From an uncultured Paracoccaceae bacterium (lineage in GTDB: Bacteria > Pseudomonadota > Alphaproteobacteria > Rhodobacterales > Rhodobacteraceae), in contig CAJXSR010000011.1 of the NCBI GenBank assembly GCA_913061275.1, positions 1 to 64,000 of the forward strand: a DNA stretch of 64,000 bases, in the 5' to 3' direction. Made by a program: the position numbers and the translations under genes. Positions within the stretch are counted from its first letter, which is position 1; every line of letters starts with the position of its first letter. Under the pieces are notes generated by a model. That model saw only the letters and a list, made by a program, of their open reading frames with translations. It was not told the origin of the DNA and did not search any database. Positions 36,511 to 46,151 of this stretch are shown piece after piece.

Positions 36511-37764
36511 ATGTCAGTTAAGCCAAGCCATTTAGTACGGCTATGTTTTGACGCGGGTGTACGTGCTGCAAACCCTGCAAGCGCGCTTAAATCTGCGTTG
36601 CAAACTTACCCAGATGCTTTGAATGTGAAGGGGAAACTGCATGTGGTTGCAGCCGGCAAGGCGTCAATTTCAATGATGGCGCAAATGTTGAAAATGTGTA
36701 TTCCTGACAGTGCTTTAGCCGTTACGAATTATGAAAATTTTCAAGAATTGGATAATTGCATTGTGTTGCCTGCCAATCATCCGACACCTGATGTAAAGGG
36801 TGTAAAAGCCGCACACGCTATTATTTCACGGCTTCAGGCAACGGAACAGGATGATACGGTTATTTTACTGCTAAGTGGGGGTGCATCGGCCTTGTTACCA
36901 GCACCTGTGCCGCAGATTAGTTTTGACAGTAAAATCAAAGTGAATGACTTGCTTTTGGGGTCTGGACTGGCGATTGGGCAGATGAATATTGTGCGCAAAG
37001 CTTTATCGCAACTGAAAGGCGGGGGATTTGCTGCATTGGCTGCACCTTCACGGGTGTTTGCATTTATCTTATCTGATGTTCCAGATGATAACCTTGCAGA
37101 TATTGCAAGTGGGCCGACCGTTGCTGCACCTGATGCAGTGGCAGAGGCGCGGGATGTTTTGAATGGCGCAGGCATATGGGATGATTTGCCTGCTGATGTT
37201 CAAAGTTATCTAAGTAAGCCGCGCAAACGAAAAGTGGCACCTGCCGATAACACGCTAATTGCTGGAAATACAGTGAGTGTTCAGGCGATGACTTCTGCTG
37301 TGCCAGATAACATGAAAATTGTTATGCCCAAATCGCCATTGACCGGGGATGTTGAAGATGCAGCCAAAGCTGTTGCACAAACGATTGCGCAAACCGAGCA
37401 GGGGATTGATACGGTTTTTCTTTGGGGCGGTGAAACCACAGTAAAATTGCGCGGCAAAGGTGTGGGGGGGCGCAATCAAGAGCTGGCTTTACGCGTGGCA
37501 CAATGTCTTGAAGGTAAGATGCAAGATCGCCAATGGGCGTTTCTTAGCGGCGGGACAGATGGGATTGACGGGCCAACGGATGCCGCAGGTGCGGTTGTGA
37601 CCCAAACCACCTTGGCGGATATAAAACAGGCAGGGTTGGATTTAAATCACACGCTTTCCCAAAACAATTCGTATCCAGTTTTGGAACGCATTAACGCTTT
37701 GATAAAAATAGGTGCGACGGGCACGAATGTGGCTGATTTGCAGGTGGCTGTGATTCGGGCATAG
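36511..37764 (+). CDS. Glycerate 2-kinase (GckA/TtuD, DUF4147-MOFRL)
   Basis: Phosphorylates D-glycerate to 2-phosphoglycerate; older annotations call the family hydroxypyruvate reductase (TtuD). The 417-residue protein has the N-terminal DUF4147 domain with VVAAGKASISMM, LLLSGGASALLPAP and a LKGGGFAALA segment, and the C-terminal MOFRL domain with GGETTVKLRGKGVGGRNQELAL and GTDGIDGPTDAAGA. A GGGGGG tract a few bases before ATG 36511 serves as ribosome binding site. With the ghrA-like reductase it could take glyoxylate-derived carbon into glycolysis (inference). Confidence 0.9.
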   Translation: MSVKPSHLVRLCFDAGVRAANPASALKSALQTYPDALNVKGKLHVVAAGKASISMMAQMLKMCIPDSALAVTNYENFQELDNCIVLPANHPTPDVKGVKAAHAIISRLQATEQDDTVILLLSGGASALLPAPVPQISFDSKIKVNDLLLGSGLAIGQMNIVRKALSQLKGGGFAALAAPSRVFAFILSDVPDDNLADIASGPTVAAPDAVAEARDVLNGAGIWDDLPADVQSYLSKPRKRKVAPADNTLIAGNTVSVQAMTSAVPDNMKIVMPKSPLTGDVEDAAKAVAQTIAQTEQGIDTVFLWGGETTVKLRGKGVGGRNQELALRVAQCLEGKMQDRQWAFLSGGTDGIDGPTDAAGAVVTQTTLADIKQAGLDLNHTLSQNNSYPVLERINALIKIGATGTNVADLQVAVIRA

Positions 37765-37793
37765 GGCCAAACGGTTATGGGTTTTAATGTGTG

Positions 37794-38690
37794 TTACCTA
37801 ACCCTGTAAGGTTCTAAACTATCTATGAAAGTTTGGATGAATTCCAAAGTGATCATTGATGGTGGAATGTGGGTTGGGCGTACTATTGCCAAGCGATGCA
37901 CTATTTGCGGTCCAAAGGGGCGCAAAACCAGACCATCTGCCTCATGTTGACGTGCATCCATTTCACTTACAATAGAGACGCCCGCACCTTGTGCCACCAA
38001 ACAGCAGGCGGCGGTAAATTGGCGGGTTTCTATCCACGGCTGGATGTGGACGCCTTGTTTTAGAAAGCAAGCTTCTAAGTCTCGGAAAAAATCACTGTCT
38101 TTGCGTGTATGAACCATGCGCTCTTTTGCTAAATCCTCTGGCCATATTTCTGTCTTTGAGGCCAGTGGATGATGTGGTGGTAGGATGCAAACTGTCCGCA
38201 TATGGACTGTTTCGTTTTCTATGGCGGGGTGCGCGTTAAAGCCATCTGTAATGCCACAATCATATTGCTCTCCGATGATCCATTCCAAGATGCGTTCGGG
38301 TCGGTCAGGTTCTAATGTAACTGTGATGCCAGGGCGTTTTTCTAAGAAGCGCATCAGGATTTTTGGTAAGTGGCTGGTTGCAAAACCGGGCAGGCAAGCG
38401 ATCCGTAAATGCCCTGCTTTTCGGGCGGTTAAGTCATGAGTAAGCTGTTCAATATGCTCTAAATTATCAAGCAACCTACCAACCTCGCCTAACAGGTAAC
38501 GTGCTTCTTGTGTTGGTACTAGTCGCCCACCGCGCCGATCAAAAACATCAAAGCCAACTGAGTCGGAAAAGCTGGATAATAAACGGCTAACGGCGGGTTG
38601 AGAGATGTTTAAATGGTTCGCAGCACGGGTGACACTGCCTAATTGGGCCACGGCCTTAAATGCTTCAAGCTGTCGTAATCGTATTGCCAA
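37794..38690 (-). CDS. LysR-family regulator divergent from ugp
   Basis: A 298-residue LTTR: HTH at about 1-60 (VTRAANHLNISQPAVSRLLSSFSDSVGFDVFDRRG), then the periplasmic-binding-like effector domain (about 90-290). It is transcribed away from ugpBAEC, and a perfect 19-bp palindrome lies between them. It is therefore a strong candidate for regulator of that operon (inference), instead of or besides phosphate control. Confidence 0.9.
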   Translation of the reverse strand: MAIRLRQLEAFKAVAQLGSVTRAANHLNISQPAVSRLLSSFSDSVGFDVFDRRGGRLVPTQEARYLLGEVGRLLDNLEHIEQLTHDLTARKAGHLRIACLPGFATSHLPKILMRFLEKRPGITVTLEPDRPERILEWIIGEQYDCGITDGFNAHPAIENETVHMRTVCILPPHHPLASKTEIWPEDLAKERMVHTRKDSDFFRDLEACFLKQGVHIQPWIETRQFTAACCLVAQGAGVSIVSEMDARQHEADGLVLRPFGPQIVHRLAIVRPTHIPPSMITLEFIQTFIDSLEPYRVR

Positions 38691-38747
38691 TTTGATTAAA
38701 CCCCTTAGTTCGTTGGGTAATCCGAGTTGTCTCGACCCTGAACATGG

Positions 38748-38766
38748 TTATAACATAATGTTATAA
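38748..38766. promoter_or_regulatory. Palindromic operator candidate (LysR/ugp)
   Basis: TTATAACATAATGTTATAA is a perfect palindrome with 9-base arms around one central base. It contains the ATAAC-N5-GTTAT form and the T-N11-A spacing of LysR-type sites. Its centre lies 67 bases upstream of the LysR start and about 145 bases upstream of ugpB. Confidence 0.65.
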
Positions 38767-38901
38767 AAACTGTTACAAAAATTTCATTTGAATTATGGTT
38801 CTGCCTATGGTGTCCTAATAAGAAGTCGGGCGTAGTTGTTGGCAAACAACAAGGCGTGCGCATAATAATATCGAAGTTAACACATGCTTGGGAGGCATCT
38901 T

Positions 38902-40206
38902 ATGAAGCTTAATTTTTATGGCACCGCAATTGCGGCGGCCCTTACAATGGTCACTTCTGCTGCGGTTGCAGAGGTAGAAGTTCAATGGTGGCACGCTATG
39001 GGTGGTGCAAACGGTGAACGGGTAAATAAAATTGCCGCAGATTTCAATGCAACCCAGTCAGAGTATAAAGTCGTACCAACCTACAAAGGTAACTATACAG
39101 AAACAATGACGGCTGCGATTGCTGCGTTTCGTGCAAAAGAGCACCCACATCTGGTGCAGGTGTTTGAAGTTGGTACAGCAACAATGATGTCTGCCAAAGG
39201 TGCGATTTACCCAATAGAGCAACTGATGGTTGATGCAGGTGAGCCGTTTGATAAATCTGATTTTCTGCCTGCGGTTATTTCATATTATCAAACCCCGACA
39301 GGTGAATTACTGTCGATGCCATTTAACAGCTCTACCCCTGTTTTGTGGTATAACAAAGACGCGCTTGATGCGGCAGGTGCTACGGCCCCAACAACATGGG
39401 CTGACGTGAAATCTGTTTCGCAAAAACTTGTTGATAACGGCATGAAATGTGGTGTGTCATTTGGTTGGCAATCATGGGTGATGCTGGAAAACTATTCAGC
39501 TTGGCACAATCTTGAAATGGGAACGAAAGAAAACGGTTTCGCTGGTTTTGATACCGAGTTTACTTTCAACACGCCCAAAGTAGCGGCGCGTCTAGACGAT
39601 ATTGCGTCTATGTCTGAAGGTAGTTTGTTTGTTTACGGCGGCCGTCGTGGCGACAGTCTACCATTGTTTACCAATGGCGAATGCGGCATGTGGATGAACT
39701 CATCAGCTTATTATGGTTCTATTAAGAAACAGGCGGCATTTAACTTTGGGCAAACCATGTTGCCATTGGATACCGATGTGGCATCTGCCCCGCAAAACTC
39801 TATCATTGGTGGTGCTACTCTTTGGGCATTGGCAGGTCATGAAGATGCGGAGTATAAAGGTCTTGCACAATTCATGACTTATCTTGCATCCGCTGAAGTG
39901 CAAGCGTGGTGGCATCAAGAAACAGGCTATGTGCCAATTACAACAGCGGCATATGAGTTGTCTAAAACCCAAGGTTTTTATGATAGCAACCCAGGTACTG
40001 ATACAGCCATTCAACAGCTAAGCCTGAATCAACCTACTGCAAATTCACGCGGTATTCGGTTTGGTAATTTCGTGCAAATCCGCGACATTATCAACGAAGA
40101 AATGGAAGCTTTGTGGGGTGGTTCTAAAAACGCAACTGATGCGCTTAATGATGCGGCAAGCCGTGGCAATGAGTTGCTGCGTAAGTTTGAACGTTCAGCA
40201 AAATAA
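38902..40206 (+). CDS. ugpB: sn-glycerol-3-phosphate ABC transporter substrate-binding protein
   Basis: Periplasmic binding protein for glycerol-3-phosphate or its diesters. The 434-residue protein has a signal peptide (about 1-23, VAEVEVQWWHAMGG follows) and the UgpB features LSMPFNSSTPVLWYNKDA and GECGMWMNSSAYYGSI. The ATG at 38902 is preceded by GGGAGG, better than the ATG 18 bases upstream. First gene of ugpB-ugpA-ugpE-ugpC. A 14-bp hairpin with a T-run right after the gene should leave most transcripts ending here, giving binding protein in excess. Confidence 0.93.
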   Translation: MKLNFYGTAIAAALTMVTSAAVAEVEVQWWHAMGGANGERVNKIAADFNATQSEYKVVPTYKGNYTETMTAAIAAFRAKEHPHLVQVFEVGTATMMSAKGAIYPIEQLMVDAGEPFDKSDFLPAVISYYQTPTGELLSMPFNSSTPVLWYNKDALDAAGATAPTTWADVKSVSQKLVDNGMKCGVSFGWQSWVMLENYSAWHNLEMGTKENGFAGFDTEFTFNTPKVAARLDDIASMSEGSLFVYGGRRGDSLPLFTNGECGMWMNSSAYYGSIKKQAAFNFGQTMLPLDTDVASAPQNSIIGGATLWALAGHEDAEYKGLAQFMTYLASAEVQAWWHQETGYVPITTAAYELSKTQGFYDSNPGTDTAIQQLSLNQPTANSRGIRFGNFVQIRDIINEEMEALWGGSKNATDALNDAASRGNELLRKFERSAK

Positions 40207-40220
40207 AACCTAAACTTTTA

Positions 40221-40259
40221 TCATCCAGCAAAGACTTGTTCTTTGCTGGATGATTTTTT
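40221..40259 (+). terminator. Partial terminator between ugpB and ugpA
   Basis: A perfect 14-bp stem (TCATCCAGCAAAGA at 40221-40234, TCTTTGCTGGATGA at 40240-40253), a 5-base loop and TTTTTT at 40254-40259. This is a textbook Rho-independent terminator placed inside the operon. Confidence 0.85.
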
Positions 40260-40275
40260 CTAAGCGGAGATTATT

Positions 40276-41157
40276 ATGCTCAAGCGTGTGCATTTTCCAT
40301 CGTCACCTTTGCCTTACCTTTTGGTGGCGCCGCAAATTATTATCACGCTGGTATTTTTCATGTGGCCTGCCAGCCAAGCATTGTATCAATCTTTGCTTGT
40401 TGAAGACGCGTTTGGCTTGTCGACAGAGTTTGTCTGGTTTGAAAACTTTACATATCTGGCATCGGACAGTCATTATCTGGATGCTTTCTGGCGCACCGCG
40501 ATATTTTCGTTTCTTGTCGCCTTTATGTCGATGTCGGTGGCACTTATTCTGGCAGGTTTTGCAGATCGCGTAATTAAAGGTGCCACAGTTTACCGCACAC
40601 TTCTAATATGGCCCTATGCCGTTGCCCCTGTTTTGGCTGGCGCATTATGGGTGTTTATGTTCAATCCGACCTTGGGCATATTTCCGTATTTGCTTGATAT
40701 GATCGGTGTGAATTGGAACCATTATTTGAATGGCACACAAGCCATGGGGCTGGTCATTGCCGCAGCGGCTTGGAAACAGGTTGCCTATAATTTTTTATTC
40801 TATCTGGCCGCAATGCAGTCCATTCCACGCGGTGTGATTGAGGCGGCGGCAATAGATGGGGCAGGGCCTGTTAAGCGATTTACGACGATTATTATACCAC
40901 TGGTTTCGCCCACAACATTTTTCTTGTTGGTGATTAACCTGGTTTACGCATTCTTTGAAACGTTTGGGATTATCCATGTGGTCACCCAAGGCGGCCCTGC
41001 AGCTTCCACCACAATTCTGGTTTATAAAGTGTTTAACGATGGCTTTGTAGGGTTGGATCTGGGCGGATCTGCTGCGCAATCGGTTGTTTTGATGGTGATC
41101 GTAATTGTGATGACAATGGTACAGTTCAAGTATGTTGAGAAGAAGGTAGAATACTGA
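40276..41157 (+). CDS. ugpA: sn-glycerol-3-phosphate ABC transporter permease UgpA
   Basis: Inner-membrane permease, 293 residues, about six helices, with the EAA loop [24 protein letters not shown] that contacts the ATPase. Start ATG 40276 follows GCGGAGA. The stop overlaps the ugpE start by one base. Confidence 0.94.
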   Translation: MLKRVHFPSSPLPYLLVAPQIIITLVFFMWPASQALYQSLLVEDAFGLSTEFVWFENFTYLASDSHYLDAFWRTAIFSFLVAFMSMSVALILAGFADRVIKGATVYRTLLIWPYAVAPVLAGALWVFMFNPTLGIFPYLLDMIGVNWNHYLNGTQAMGLVIAAAAWKQVAYNFLFYLAAMQSIPRGVIEAAAIDGAGPVKRFTTIIIPLVSPTTFFLLVINLVYAFFETFGIIHVVTQGGPAASTTILVYKVFNDGFVGLDLGGSAAQSVVLMVIVIVMTMVQFKYVEKKVEY

Positions 41158-42005
41158 TGATAGAAAACAGACCTATTCTAACTGTGTTTACGCATATTAT
41201 TATGATTTTGGGCGTTGCCTTGATAGCACTACCGATCTGGATCACTTTTGTCGCGGCAAGCCATGATGAAATACGGATGCTACAAGCACCAATCCCGATG
41301 TTGCCGGGCAGTCATTTTGTAGAAAATTTCAAACAGGCCCTGTTTGGCGCAGGCTTGTCAGGCGACCAAACACCGGTTTGGCGCATGTTATTGAACTCTT
41401 TAGCAATGGCGTTGATGATCTCTTTTGGCAAAATCTCAATCTCTTTAATCTCGGCATTTGCGATCGTTTACTTTAAATTTCCGTTTCGCATGGGCTTTTT
41501 CTGGATGATTTTCATCACACTGATGTTGCCTGTAGAGGTACGTATTTTGCCAACCTTTGAAGTGGTGGCAAACCTTGGCATGCTAAACAGCTATTGGGGG
41601 CTTTCTATTCCGTTGATTGCGTCAGCTACTGCAACCTTTATGTTTCGCCAAGTGTTTCTGACCATCCCTGATGAGATGCTGGAAAGTGCGCGTATTGACG
41701 GGGCGGGGCCGATGCGATTTTTTTGGGATATATTACTGCCACTTAGCCGCACAAACATTGCCGCGTTATTTGTGATTTTGTTTATTTTTGGCTGGAACCA
41801 GTATTTATGGCCACTGCTGATAACGACTGACACTGATATGACGACGATTGTGATGAGCATCAAGCAAATGCTAGAGTCGGCGGAACAATCGCCGCAATGG
41901 AATATCATAATGATGACTGCACTACTTGCAATGTTACCGCCCATTCTGGTTGTGGTTGGAATGCAAAAACTGTTTGTGCAGGGTTTGACTGAAACTGATA
42001 AATAG
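41157..42005 (+). CDS. ugpE: sn-glycerol-3-phosphate ABC transporter permease UgpE
   Basis: Second permease of the importer, 282 residues, about six helices. The EAA-type loop [23 protein letters not shown] is clear, and the late [11 protein letters not shown] segment is typical of UgpE/MalG-class permeases. The start overlaps ugpA by one base. Confidence 0.94.
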   Translation: MIENRPILTVFTHIIMILGVALIALPIWITFVAASHDEIRMLQAPIPMLPGSHFVENFKQALFGAGLSGDQTPVWRMLLNSLAMALMISFGKISISLISAFAIVYFKFPFRMGFFWMIFITLMLPVEVRILPTFEVVANLGMLNSYWGLSIPLIASATATFMFRQVFLTIPDEMLESARIDGAGPMRFFWDILLPLSRTNIAALFVILFIFGWNQYLWPLLITTDTDMTTIVMSIKQMLESAEQSPQWNIIMMTALLAMLPPILVVVGMQKLFVQGLTETDK

Positions 42006-42016
42006 GACGCCCAACT

Positions 42017-43072
42017 ATGGCTGAAATTAAACTAGACAACCTGATTAAAGCTTACGGCAAAGTCGAAGTTCTGCATCATATTGAAGGTGATATTCATGAT
42101 GGTGAATTCATCGTAATTGTCGGGCCGTCGGGTTGTGGCAAGTCAACACTTCTGCGCATGGTTGCAGGTCTTGAAACCATAACCTCAGGGACGATTTCGA
42201 TCGGCGGGAAGGTGGTTAATAAACTGGAACCAGCTGACCGTGATATTGCAATGGTTTTTCAAAACTACGCGCTATATCCACATATGACGGTCTATGAAAA
42301 TATGGCGTATGGGTTGAAAATCCGCAAAATTCCCAAGGATGAGATTAAACGACGTGTGGAAGAAGCCGCTGACATTCTGGAAATCCGTGAGTATCTGGAC
42401 CGCCGCCCACGTCAGTTGTCAGGCGGGCAACGCCAACGGGTTGCTATGGGGCGTGCTATTGTGCGTGAACCATCGGTGTTTCTGTTTGATGAACCGTTGT
42501 CTAATCTGGATGCAAAGCTGCGTGTGCAAATGCGCCTTGAAATCCGCAAGTTGCAAAAACGGCTGGGGGTTACATCAATTTACGTTACCCACGATCAGGT
42601 GGAAGCGATGACATTGGGCGACCGTTTGATGGTACTGAACGGCGGTTATGTTGAGCAGTTTGGAACACCTATTGAGCTGTATCAAAAACCTGCAAGCCTG
42701 TTTGTAGCAGGCTTTATCGGAAGCCCGTCGATGAACTTTATGGATGCGGATATATCAAACGGGGTTGCAACGCTTGCGAACGGGGCAAAGCTGAAACTAT
42801 CGTCAAAATTCAATGGGCCAGCGACGTTGGGCATTCGGCCCGAACATTTGGTTGCCGATGATAAAGGGGCCATAAAAGTGACTGTTGATATGCTAGAACA
42901 GCTGGGCGCTAACACTTTGGTTCATGGTATATTGGACGGCACACAAACCTCGTTTGTTGTTAGCCTAGACGGCATTCAAGTTGCTGAAACAGGGTCAAAC
43001 CAGACATTTTACGCCGAAAAAGACAGCTTTCACTTGTTTGACAAAGAAACTGGCAAACGCATAGTTGAATAA
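42017..43072 (+). CDS. ugpC: sn-glycerol-3-phosphate ABC transporter ATP-binding protein
   Basis: ATPase of the importer, 351 residues. Walker [10 protein letters not shown] (about 36-44), signature [19 protein letters not shown], Walker [13 protein letters not shown] and switch His in THDQVEAM are all present. A C-terminal TOBE-type domain (about 240-351) follows, as in MalK/UgpC proteins. Last gene of the operon; its stop codon lies inside a hairpin shared with the convergent helicase gene. Confidence 0.93.
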   Translation: MAEIKLDNLIKAYGKVEVLHHIEGDIHDGEFIVIVGPSGCGKSTLLRMVAGLETITSGTISIGGKVVNKLEPADRDIAMVFQNYALYPHMTVYENMAYGLKIRKIPKDEIKRRVEEAADILEIREYLDRRPRQLSGGQRQRVAMGRAIVREPSVFLFDEPLSNLDAKLRVQMRLEIRKLQKRLGVTSIYVTHDQVEAMTLGDRLMVLNGGYVEQFGTPIELYQKPASLFVAGFIGSPSMNFMDADISNGVATLANGAKLKLSSKFNGPATLGIRPEHLVADDKGAIKVTVDMLEQLGANTLVHGILDGTQTSFVVSLDGIQVAETGSNQTFYAEKDSFHLFDKETGKRIVE

Positions 43073-43087
43073 GCCCTAAGGCTTATT
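43068..43087. terminator. Hairpin at the convergent ugpC/helicase ends
   Basis: AATAAGCC (43068-43075), loop CTAA, GGCTTATT (43080-43087): an 8-bp perfect stem. The stop codons of both convergent genes fall within it. No long T-run follows on either side, so termination strength is uncertain. Confidence 0.5.
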
Positions 43088-45022
43088 ACGCTTGGTGTGG
43101 TTTTTAGCACGGTTCGTGGAACTTGGACTTTTTGAGGCTTTGCCTTTGGCCTTTGGGCCGCGCTTTTTGTCAGAGCCTTTGGCATTATCGGCGGGTCGTT
43201 TTGGTTTTAATTCCGTAACAGCCCCTTCAAGACGTTTTAACTCTTCGGCCCATTTTTCACGGGAATGCGGAATGCCTTTTGCTTTTTTAGGCTTTGGCTT
43301 TTTGTCAAACCCTTGCCCACTATCCTTGCCATAATGTTCGGCTTGTTTTTTGGATGAGTGCCGTTTTGGCCCCTTAGCATTGCGGTCACCTGACTTATTT
43401 TCACGTTGCCGATCTGAAAAACTTTGGGGTGGGTTTTTGGCCGCCGCAGGGGGCTTTTCTAATTGGGTTAGTTTTTCATCATTTTCACCCCTAAGGGTTT
43501 TGCCCATCGCATTCGCAAAACTTGTTGCAGCTGATGTGCGAATTTCAATGAAAGACACGTTTTTTTGTATACGGATTGCACCAATATCTTCGGCGGTGAT
43601 TTTCCCTGCTTTACATATCATCGGTATCAAACGGCGCGGCTCGGCACCTTTTTCACGTCCGCCTGTCAAGGCAAACCATGTGCCTTTGCCAAAGGTATCT
43701 TGTCGCTTTGGCTCGCGTCCACCCGCACTGACGGCTGACAATTCTTCTGGTGCGGATTGACCAGATTTGTATAAGCGTAAATAGGCGGCGGCTATTTTTT
43801 CTGGGCTGTGCAGTTCAACTAACTTTTGTGCCGATAGTGTTTCATTTGCATCTAATTCTTGGTGCCACGTTGGATCTGCTAATAAGCGTTCTTCGTCGCG
43901 TTCAATGACGGATTTTGCAGAAGGGGCTTCACACCATTCGGCGGTTACTTTTGCGCCTTGCATCAGGCGTTCCGCTTTTCTGCGGGCCTTTGCGGGTACG
44001 ATCAAAGCACTTACGCCTTTGCGACCAGCGCGGCCTGTGCGGCCTGAGCGGTGCAATAAAGTTTCGTGGCTTTGCGGAAGGTCGGCGTGAATGACCAGAT
44101 CAAGGTTTGGTAAATCAATACCACGTGCAGCGACATCTGTTGCAACACATACCCGCGCGCGTCCGTCGCGCATTGCTTGCAAAGCATGGCTGCGTTCATT
44201 TTGGGATAATTCACCAGATAATGCGACCACTGAAAACCCCCGGTTTGACAGGCGCGATGTCAGGCGGTTTACCATCATACGGGTATTGCAAAATACCAAC
44301 GTATTTGGTGCTTCATAATAGCGCAAAACATTAATGATCGCATTTTCGCCATCGCGCTGTGCGACGTTCATTGCGCGATACTCAATATCTGAATGCTGTT
44401 TAGCTTCGGATTTTGTCACCACACGTACGGCGTCTTTTTGGTATTTTTTCGCTAGGGATGCGATTGAATTCGGGACGGTCGCAGAAAACATCAGAGTGCG
44501 GCGGTCGTCAGGGGATTCGCCTAGAATAAATTCTAGATCTTCCCTAAATCCCAGATCAAGCATTTCATCGGCTTCATCCAAAACGACAGCACGAAGTCCG
44601 TCCATTTTCAAAGAGCCGCGCATGATGTGATCGCGCAAACGGCCCGGTGTTGCAACAACGACATGGGCGCCCTTATCAAGTGCGCGGCGTTCATCGCGCA
44701 TGTCCATGCCACCTACACAAGAGGCCACAACAGCGCCTGCTTTTGCATAAAGCCAGATGAATTCGCGTTTTACCTGCATTGCCAATTCACGTGTTGGCGC
44801 GATGATTAGTGCAAGAGGTTTGCGTGCAGGTTCAAACCTTGTAGCATCACCCAACAATGTCGGCGCGATTGCCAGACCAAAACCTACAGTTTTGCCAGAA
44901 CCTGTTTGTGCAGAGACAAGCAAATCTGAGTTTACAAGTTCTGCATCGGTCACGGCTTCTTGCACGGGCGTCAGAGTTGTATAACCTTGTTGTTCTAAGG
45001 CATCGGAAAGAGTTTTGATCAC
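43076..45022 (-). CDS. DEAD-box RNA helicase with DbpA-type RNA-binding domain and basic tail
   Basis: A 648-residue ATP-dependent RNA helicase of the CsdA/DeaD group. Motifs are in order: Q-motif region (TLTPVQEAV), SAQTGSGKT, PTRELAMQ, TPGRL, DEAD, SAT, the RecA-2 motifs with ARGIDLP and HRSGRTGRAG. After the core comes a DbpA/CsdA-like RNA-binding domain (about 455-525), then a long Lys/Ser/Pro-rich basic tail (about 540-648) likely to bind RNA nonspecifically. Role in cold adaptation, ribosome assembly or RNA decay is a family-level inference. Confidence 0.92.
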   Translation of the reverse strand: MIKTLSDALEQQGYTTLTPVQEAVTDAELVNSDLLVSAQTGSGKTVGFGLAIAPTLLGDATRFEPARKPLALIIAPTRELAMQVKREFIWLYAKAGAVVASCVGGMDMRDERRALDKGAHVVVATPGRLRDHIMRGSLKMDGLRAVVLDEADEMLDLGFREDLEFILGESPDDRRTLMFSATVPNSIASLAKKYQKDAVRVVTKSEAKQHSDIEYRAMNVAQRDGENAIINVLRYYEAPNTLVFCNTRMMVNRLTSRLSNRGFSVVALSGELSQNERSHALQAMRDGRARVCVATDVAARGIDLPNLDLVIHADLPQSHETLLHRSGRTGRAGRKGVSALIVPAKARRKAERLMQGAKVTAEWCEAPSAKSVIERDEERLLADPTWHQELDANETLSAQKLVELHSPEKIAAAYLRLYKSGQSAPEELSAVSAGGREPKRQDTFGKGTWFALTGGREKGAEPRRLIPMICKAGKITAEDIGAIRIQKNVSFIEIRTSAATSFANAMGKTLRGENDEKLTQLEKPPAAAKNPPQSFSDRQRENKSGDRNAKGPKRHSSKKQAEHYGKDSGQGFDKKPKPKKAKGIPHSREKWAEELKRLEGAVTELKPKRPADNAKGSDKKRGPKAKGKASKSPSSTNRAKNHTKRNKP

Positions 45023-45162
45023 GGCAGCATTTTTCTGTTAAATTGCAAATAGGGTATTTGACTTGGATGCGGCTTACGGTAAGCAAACGGTCAAAATAGG
45101 CCCTTATGGTACTTATCAGATGAAGGCAACCTTTGCATTAGTCGCAAGGGATAGATCGGGGC

Positions 45163-46128
45163 CTAAAAATCGACCTCAAGTGCAATACCTTTCTTAACTG
45201 CCAATTCAACAACGGCAGAGGCTACTGCCAAATCTTGCAGGCCAACACCTGTGCCGTCAAACAATGTTACTTCATCGTCTGAACTGCGCCCTTTGTGGTC
45301 GCCATTTATCACCATGCCCAGTTCAATAATGTCAGCTTGCTGAAGTGAGCCGTCCGCAATCGCATGCTGGCACTCGCCGATTGTGATCGATTGGGCAATC
45401 TCATCGGTAAAGGTGGTGGCCTGCGCAACTAAAGCTGCCTCAACCTCTTGTTTGCCTTTGGTGTCGGTGCCCATACAGGCGATATGGGTTCCTGCCTTGA
45501 CTTGCGCGTCTTTTAGGATTGCATCAAAGCTGGATGTGATTGTGACAATAACATCTGCCTGTGCGCCCAATTCATCTAAACTAACGACCTGAAAAGGCAG
45601 GCCGATCTCGGCGGCTTTATTTGCAAGGGATGTTAGTTTTTCGGGTGTTCTGTTCCATGCCACGACACGGTCGAAATCACGTTGTTCTGCCACTGCCTGC
45701 AACTGAAACGTTGCCTGATGGCCAGCCCCCACAATACCCAGTACCTTAGCATCTTTTCGCGCCAGATGCGCAACAGAAACCGCAGCAGCAGCCGCAGTGC
45801 GCAGGGCAGTTAGTAAATTACCACCAACAACTGCGCGAATTTTACCAGTATCTGCATCAAACAACATTATCGCGGACTGGTGGTTGGTCAGTCCCTTGGC
45901 TGCGTTGCCTGGCCAATAGCCACCAGATTTCAAACCAAGATTAAGGGCGTCGCGGTCAAAGCCGGATTTAAAGCCGTATAAAGCATCTGCATGCCCAATG
46001 GCCTCTCTTATAACTGGGAAATTATAAGCGGTTCGTTTTGACATAGAGGCAAATACCTCTTCGACGGCTGTAAATGCACTTTCGCGTGTCATAAGGGCGG
46101 CGATTTCTTTTTCAGGAACTATAATCAT
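45163..46128 (-). CDS. bhcD: Iminosuccinate reductase BhcD
   Basis: Last enzyme of the beta-hydroxyaspartate cycle: reduces iminosuccinate to L-aspartate with NAD(P)H, regenerating the amino donor for BhcA. The roughly 321-residue protein is of the ornithine cyclodeaminase/mu-crystallin family, with GLKSGGYWPGNAAKGLTNHQ and the Rossmann motif GIVGAGHQATFQ. On fold alone it could be an ornithine cyclodeaminase; the bhcA-bhcB-bhcC neighbours decide the call. The ATG at 46128 follows AGAGG; a longer frame to 46185 would overlap bhcC and is unlikely. Confidence 0.92.
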   Translation of the reverse strand: MIIVPEKEIAALMTRESAFTAVEEVFASMSKRTAYNFPVIREAIGHADALYGFKSGFDRDALNLGLKSGGYWPGNAAKGLTNHQSAIMLFDADTGKIRAVVGGNLLTALRTAAAAAVSVAHLARKDAKVLGIVGAGHQATFQLQAVAEQRDFDRVVAWNRTPEKLTSLANKAAEIGLPFQVVSLDELGAQADVIVTITSSFDAILKDAQVKAGTHIACMGTDTKGKQEVEAALVAQATTFTDEIAQSITIGECQHAIADGSLQQADIIELGMVINGDHKGRSSDDEVTLFDGTGVGLQDLAVASAVVELAVKKGIALEVDF

Positions 46129-46151
46129 TATATGCCTCTTTTTATAACTGG

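Noticed and set aside
38770-38786. Weak resemblance to a Pho box (CTGTTAC plus ATTTCAT) upstream of ugpB
   Set aside because: Only one half matches loosely; not enough to claim PhoB control. The adjacent perfect palindrome is a better-supported site.
45163-46128. Calling this gene ornithine cyclodeaminase
   Set aside because: The fold family fits, but the uninterrupted bhcA-bhcB-bhcC context with bhcR makes iminosuccinate reductase the better call.
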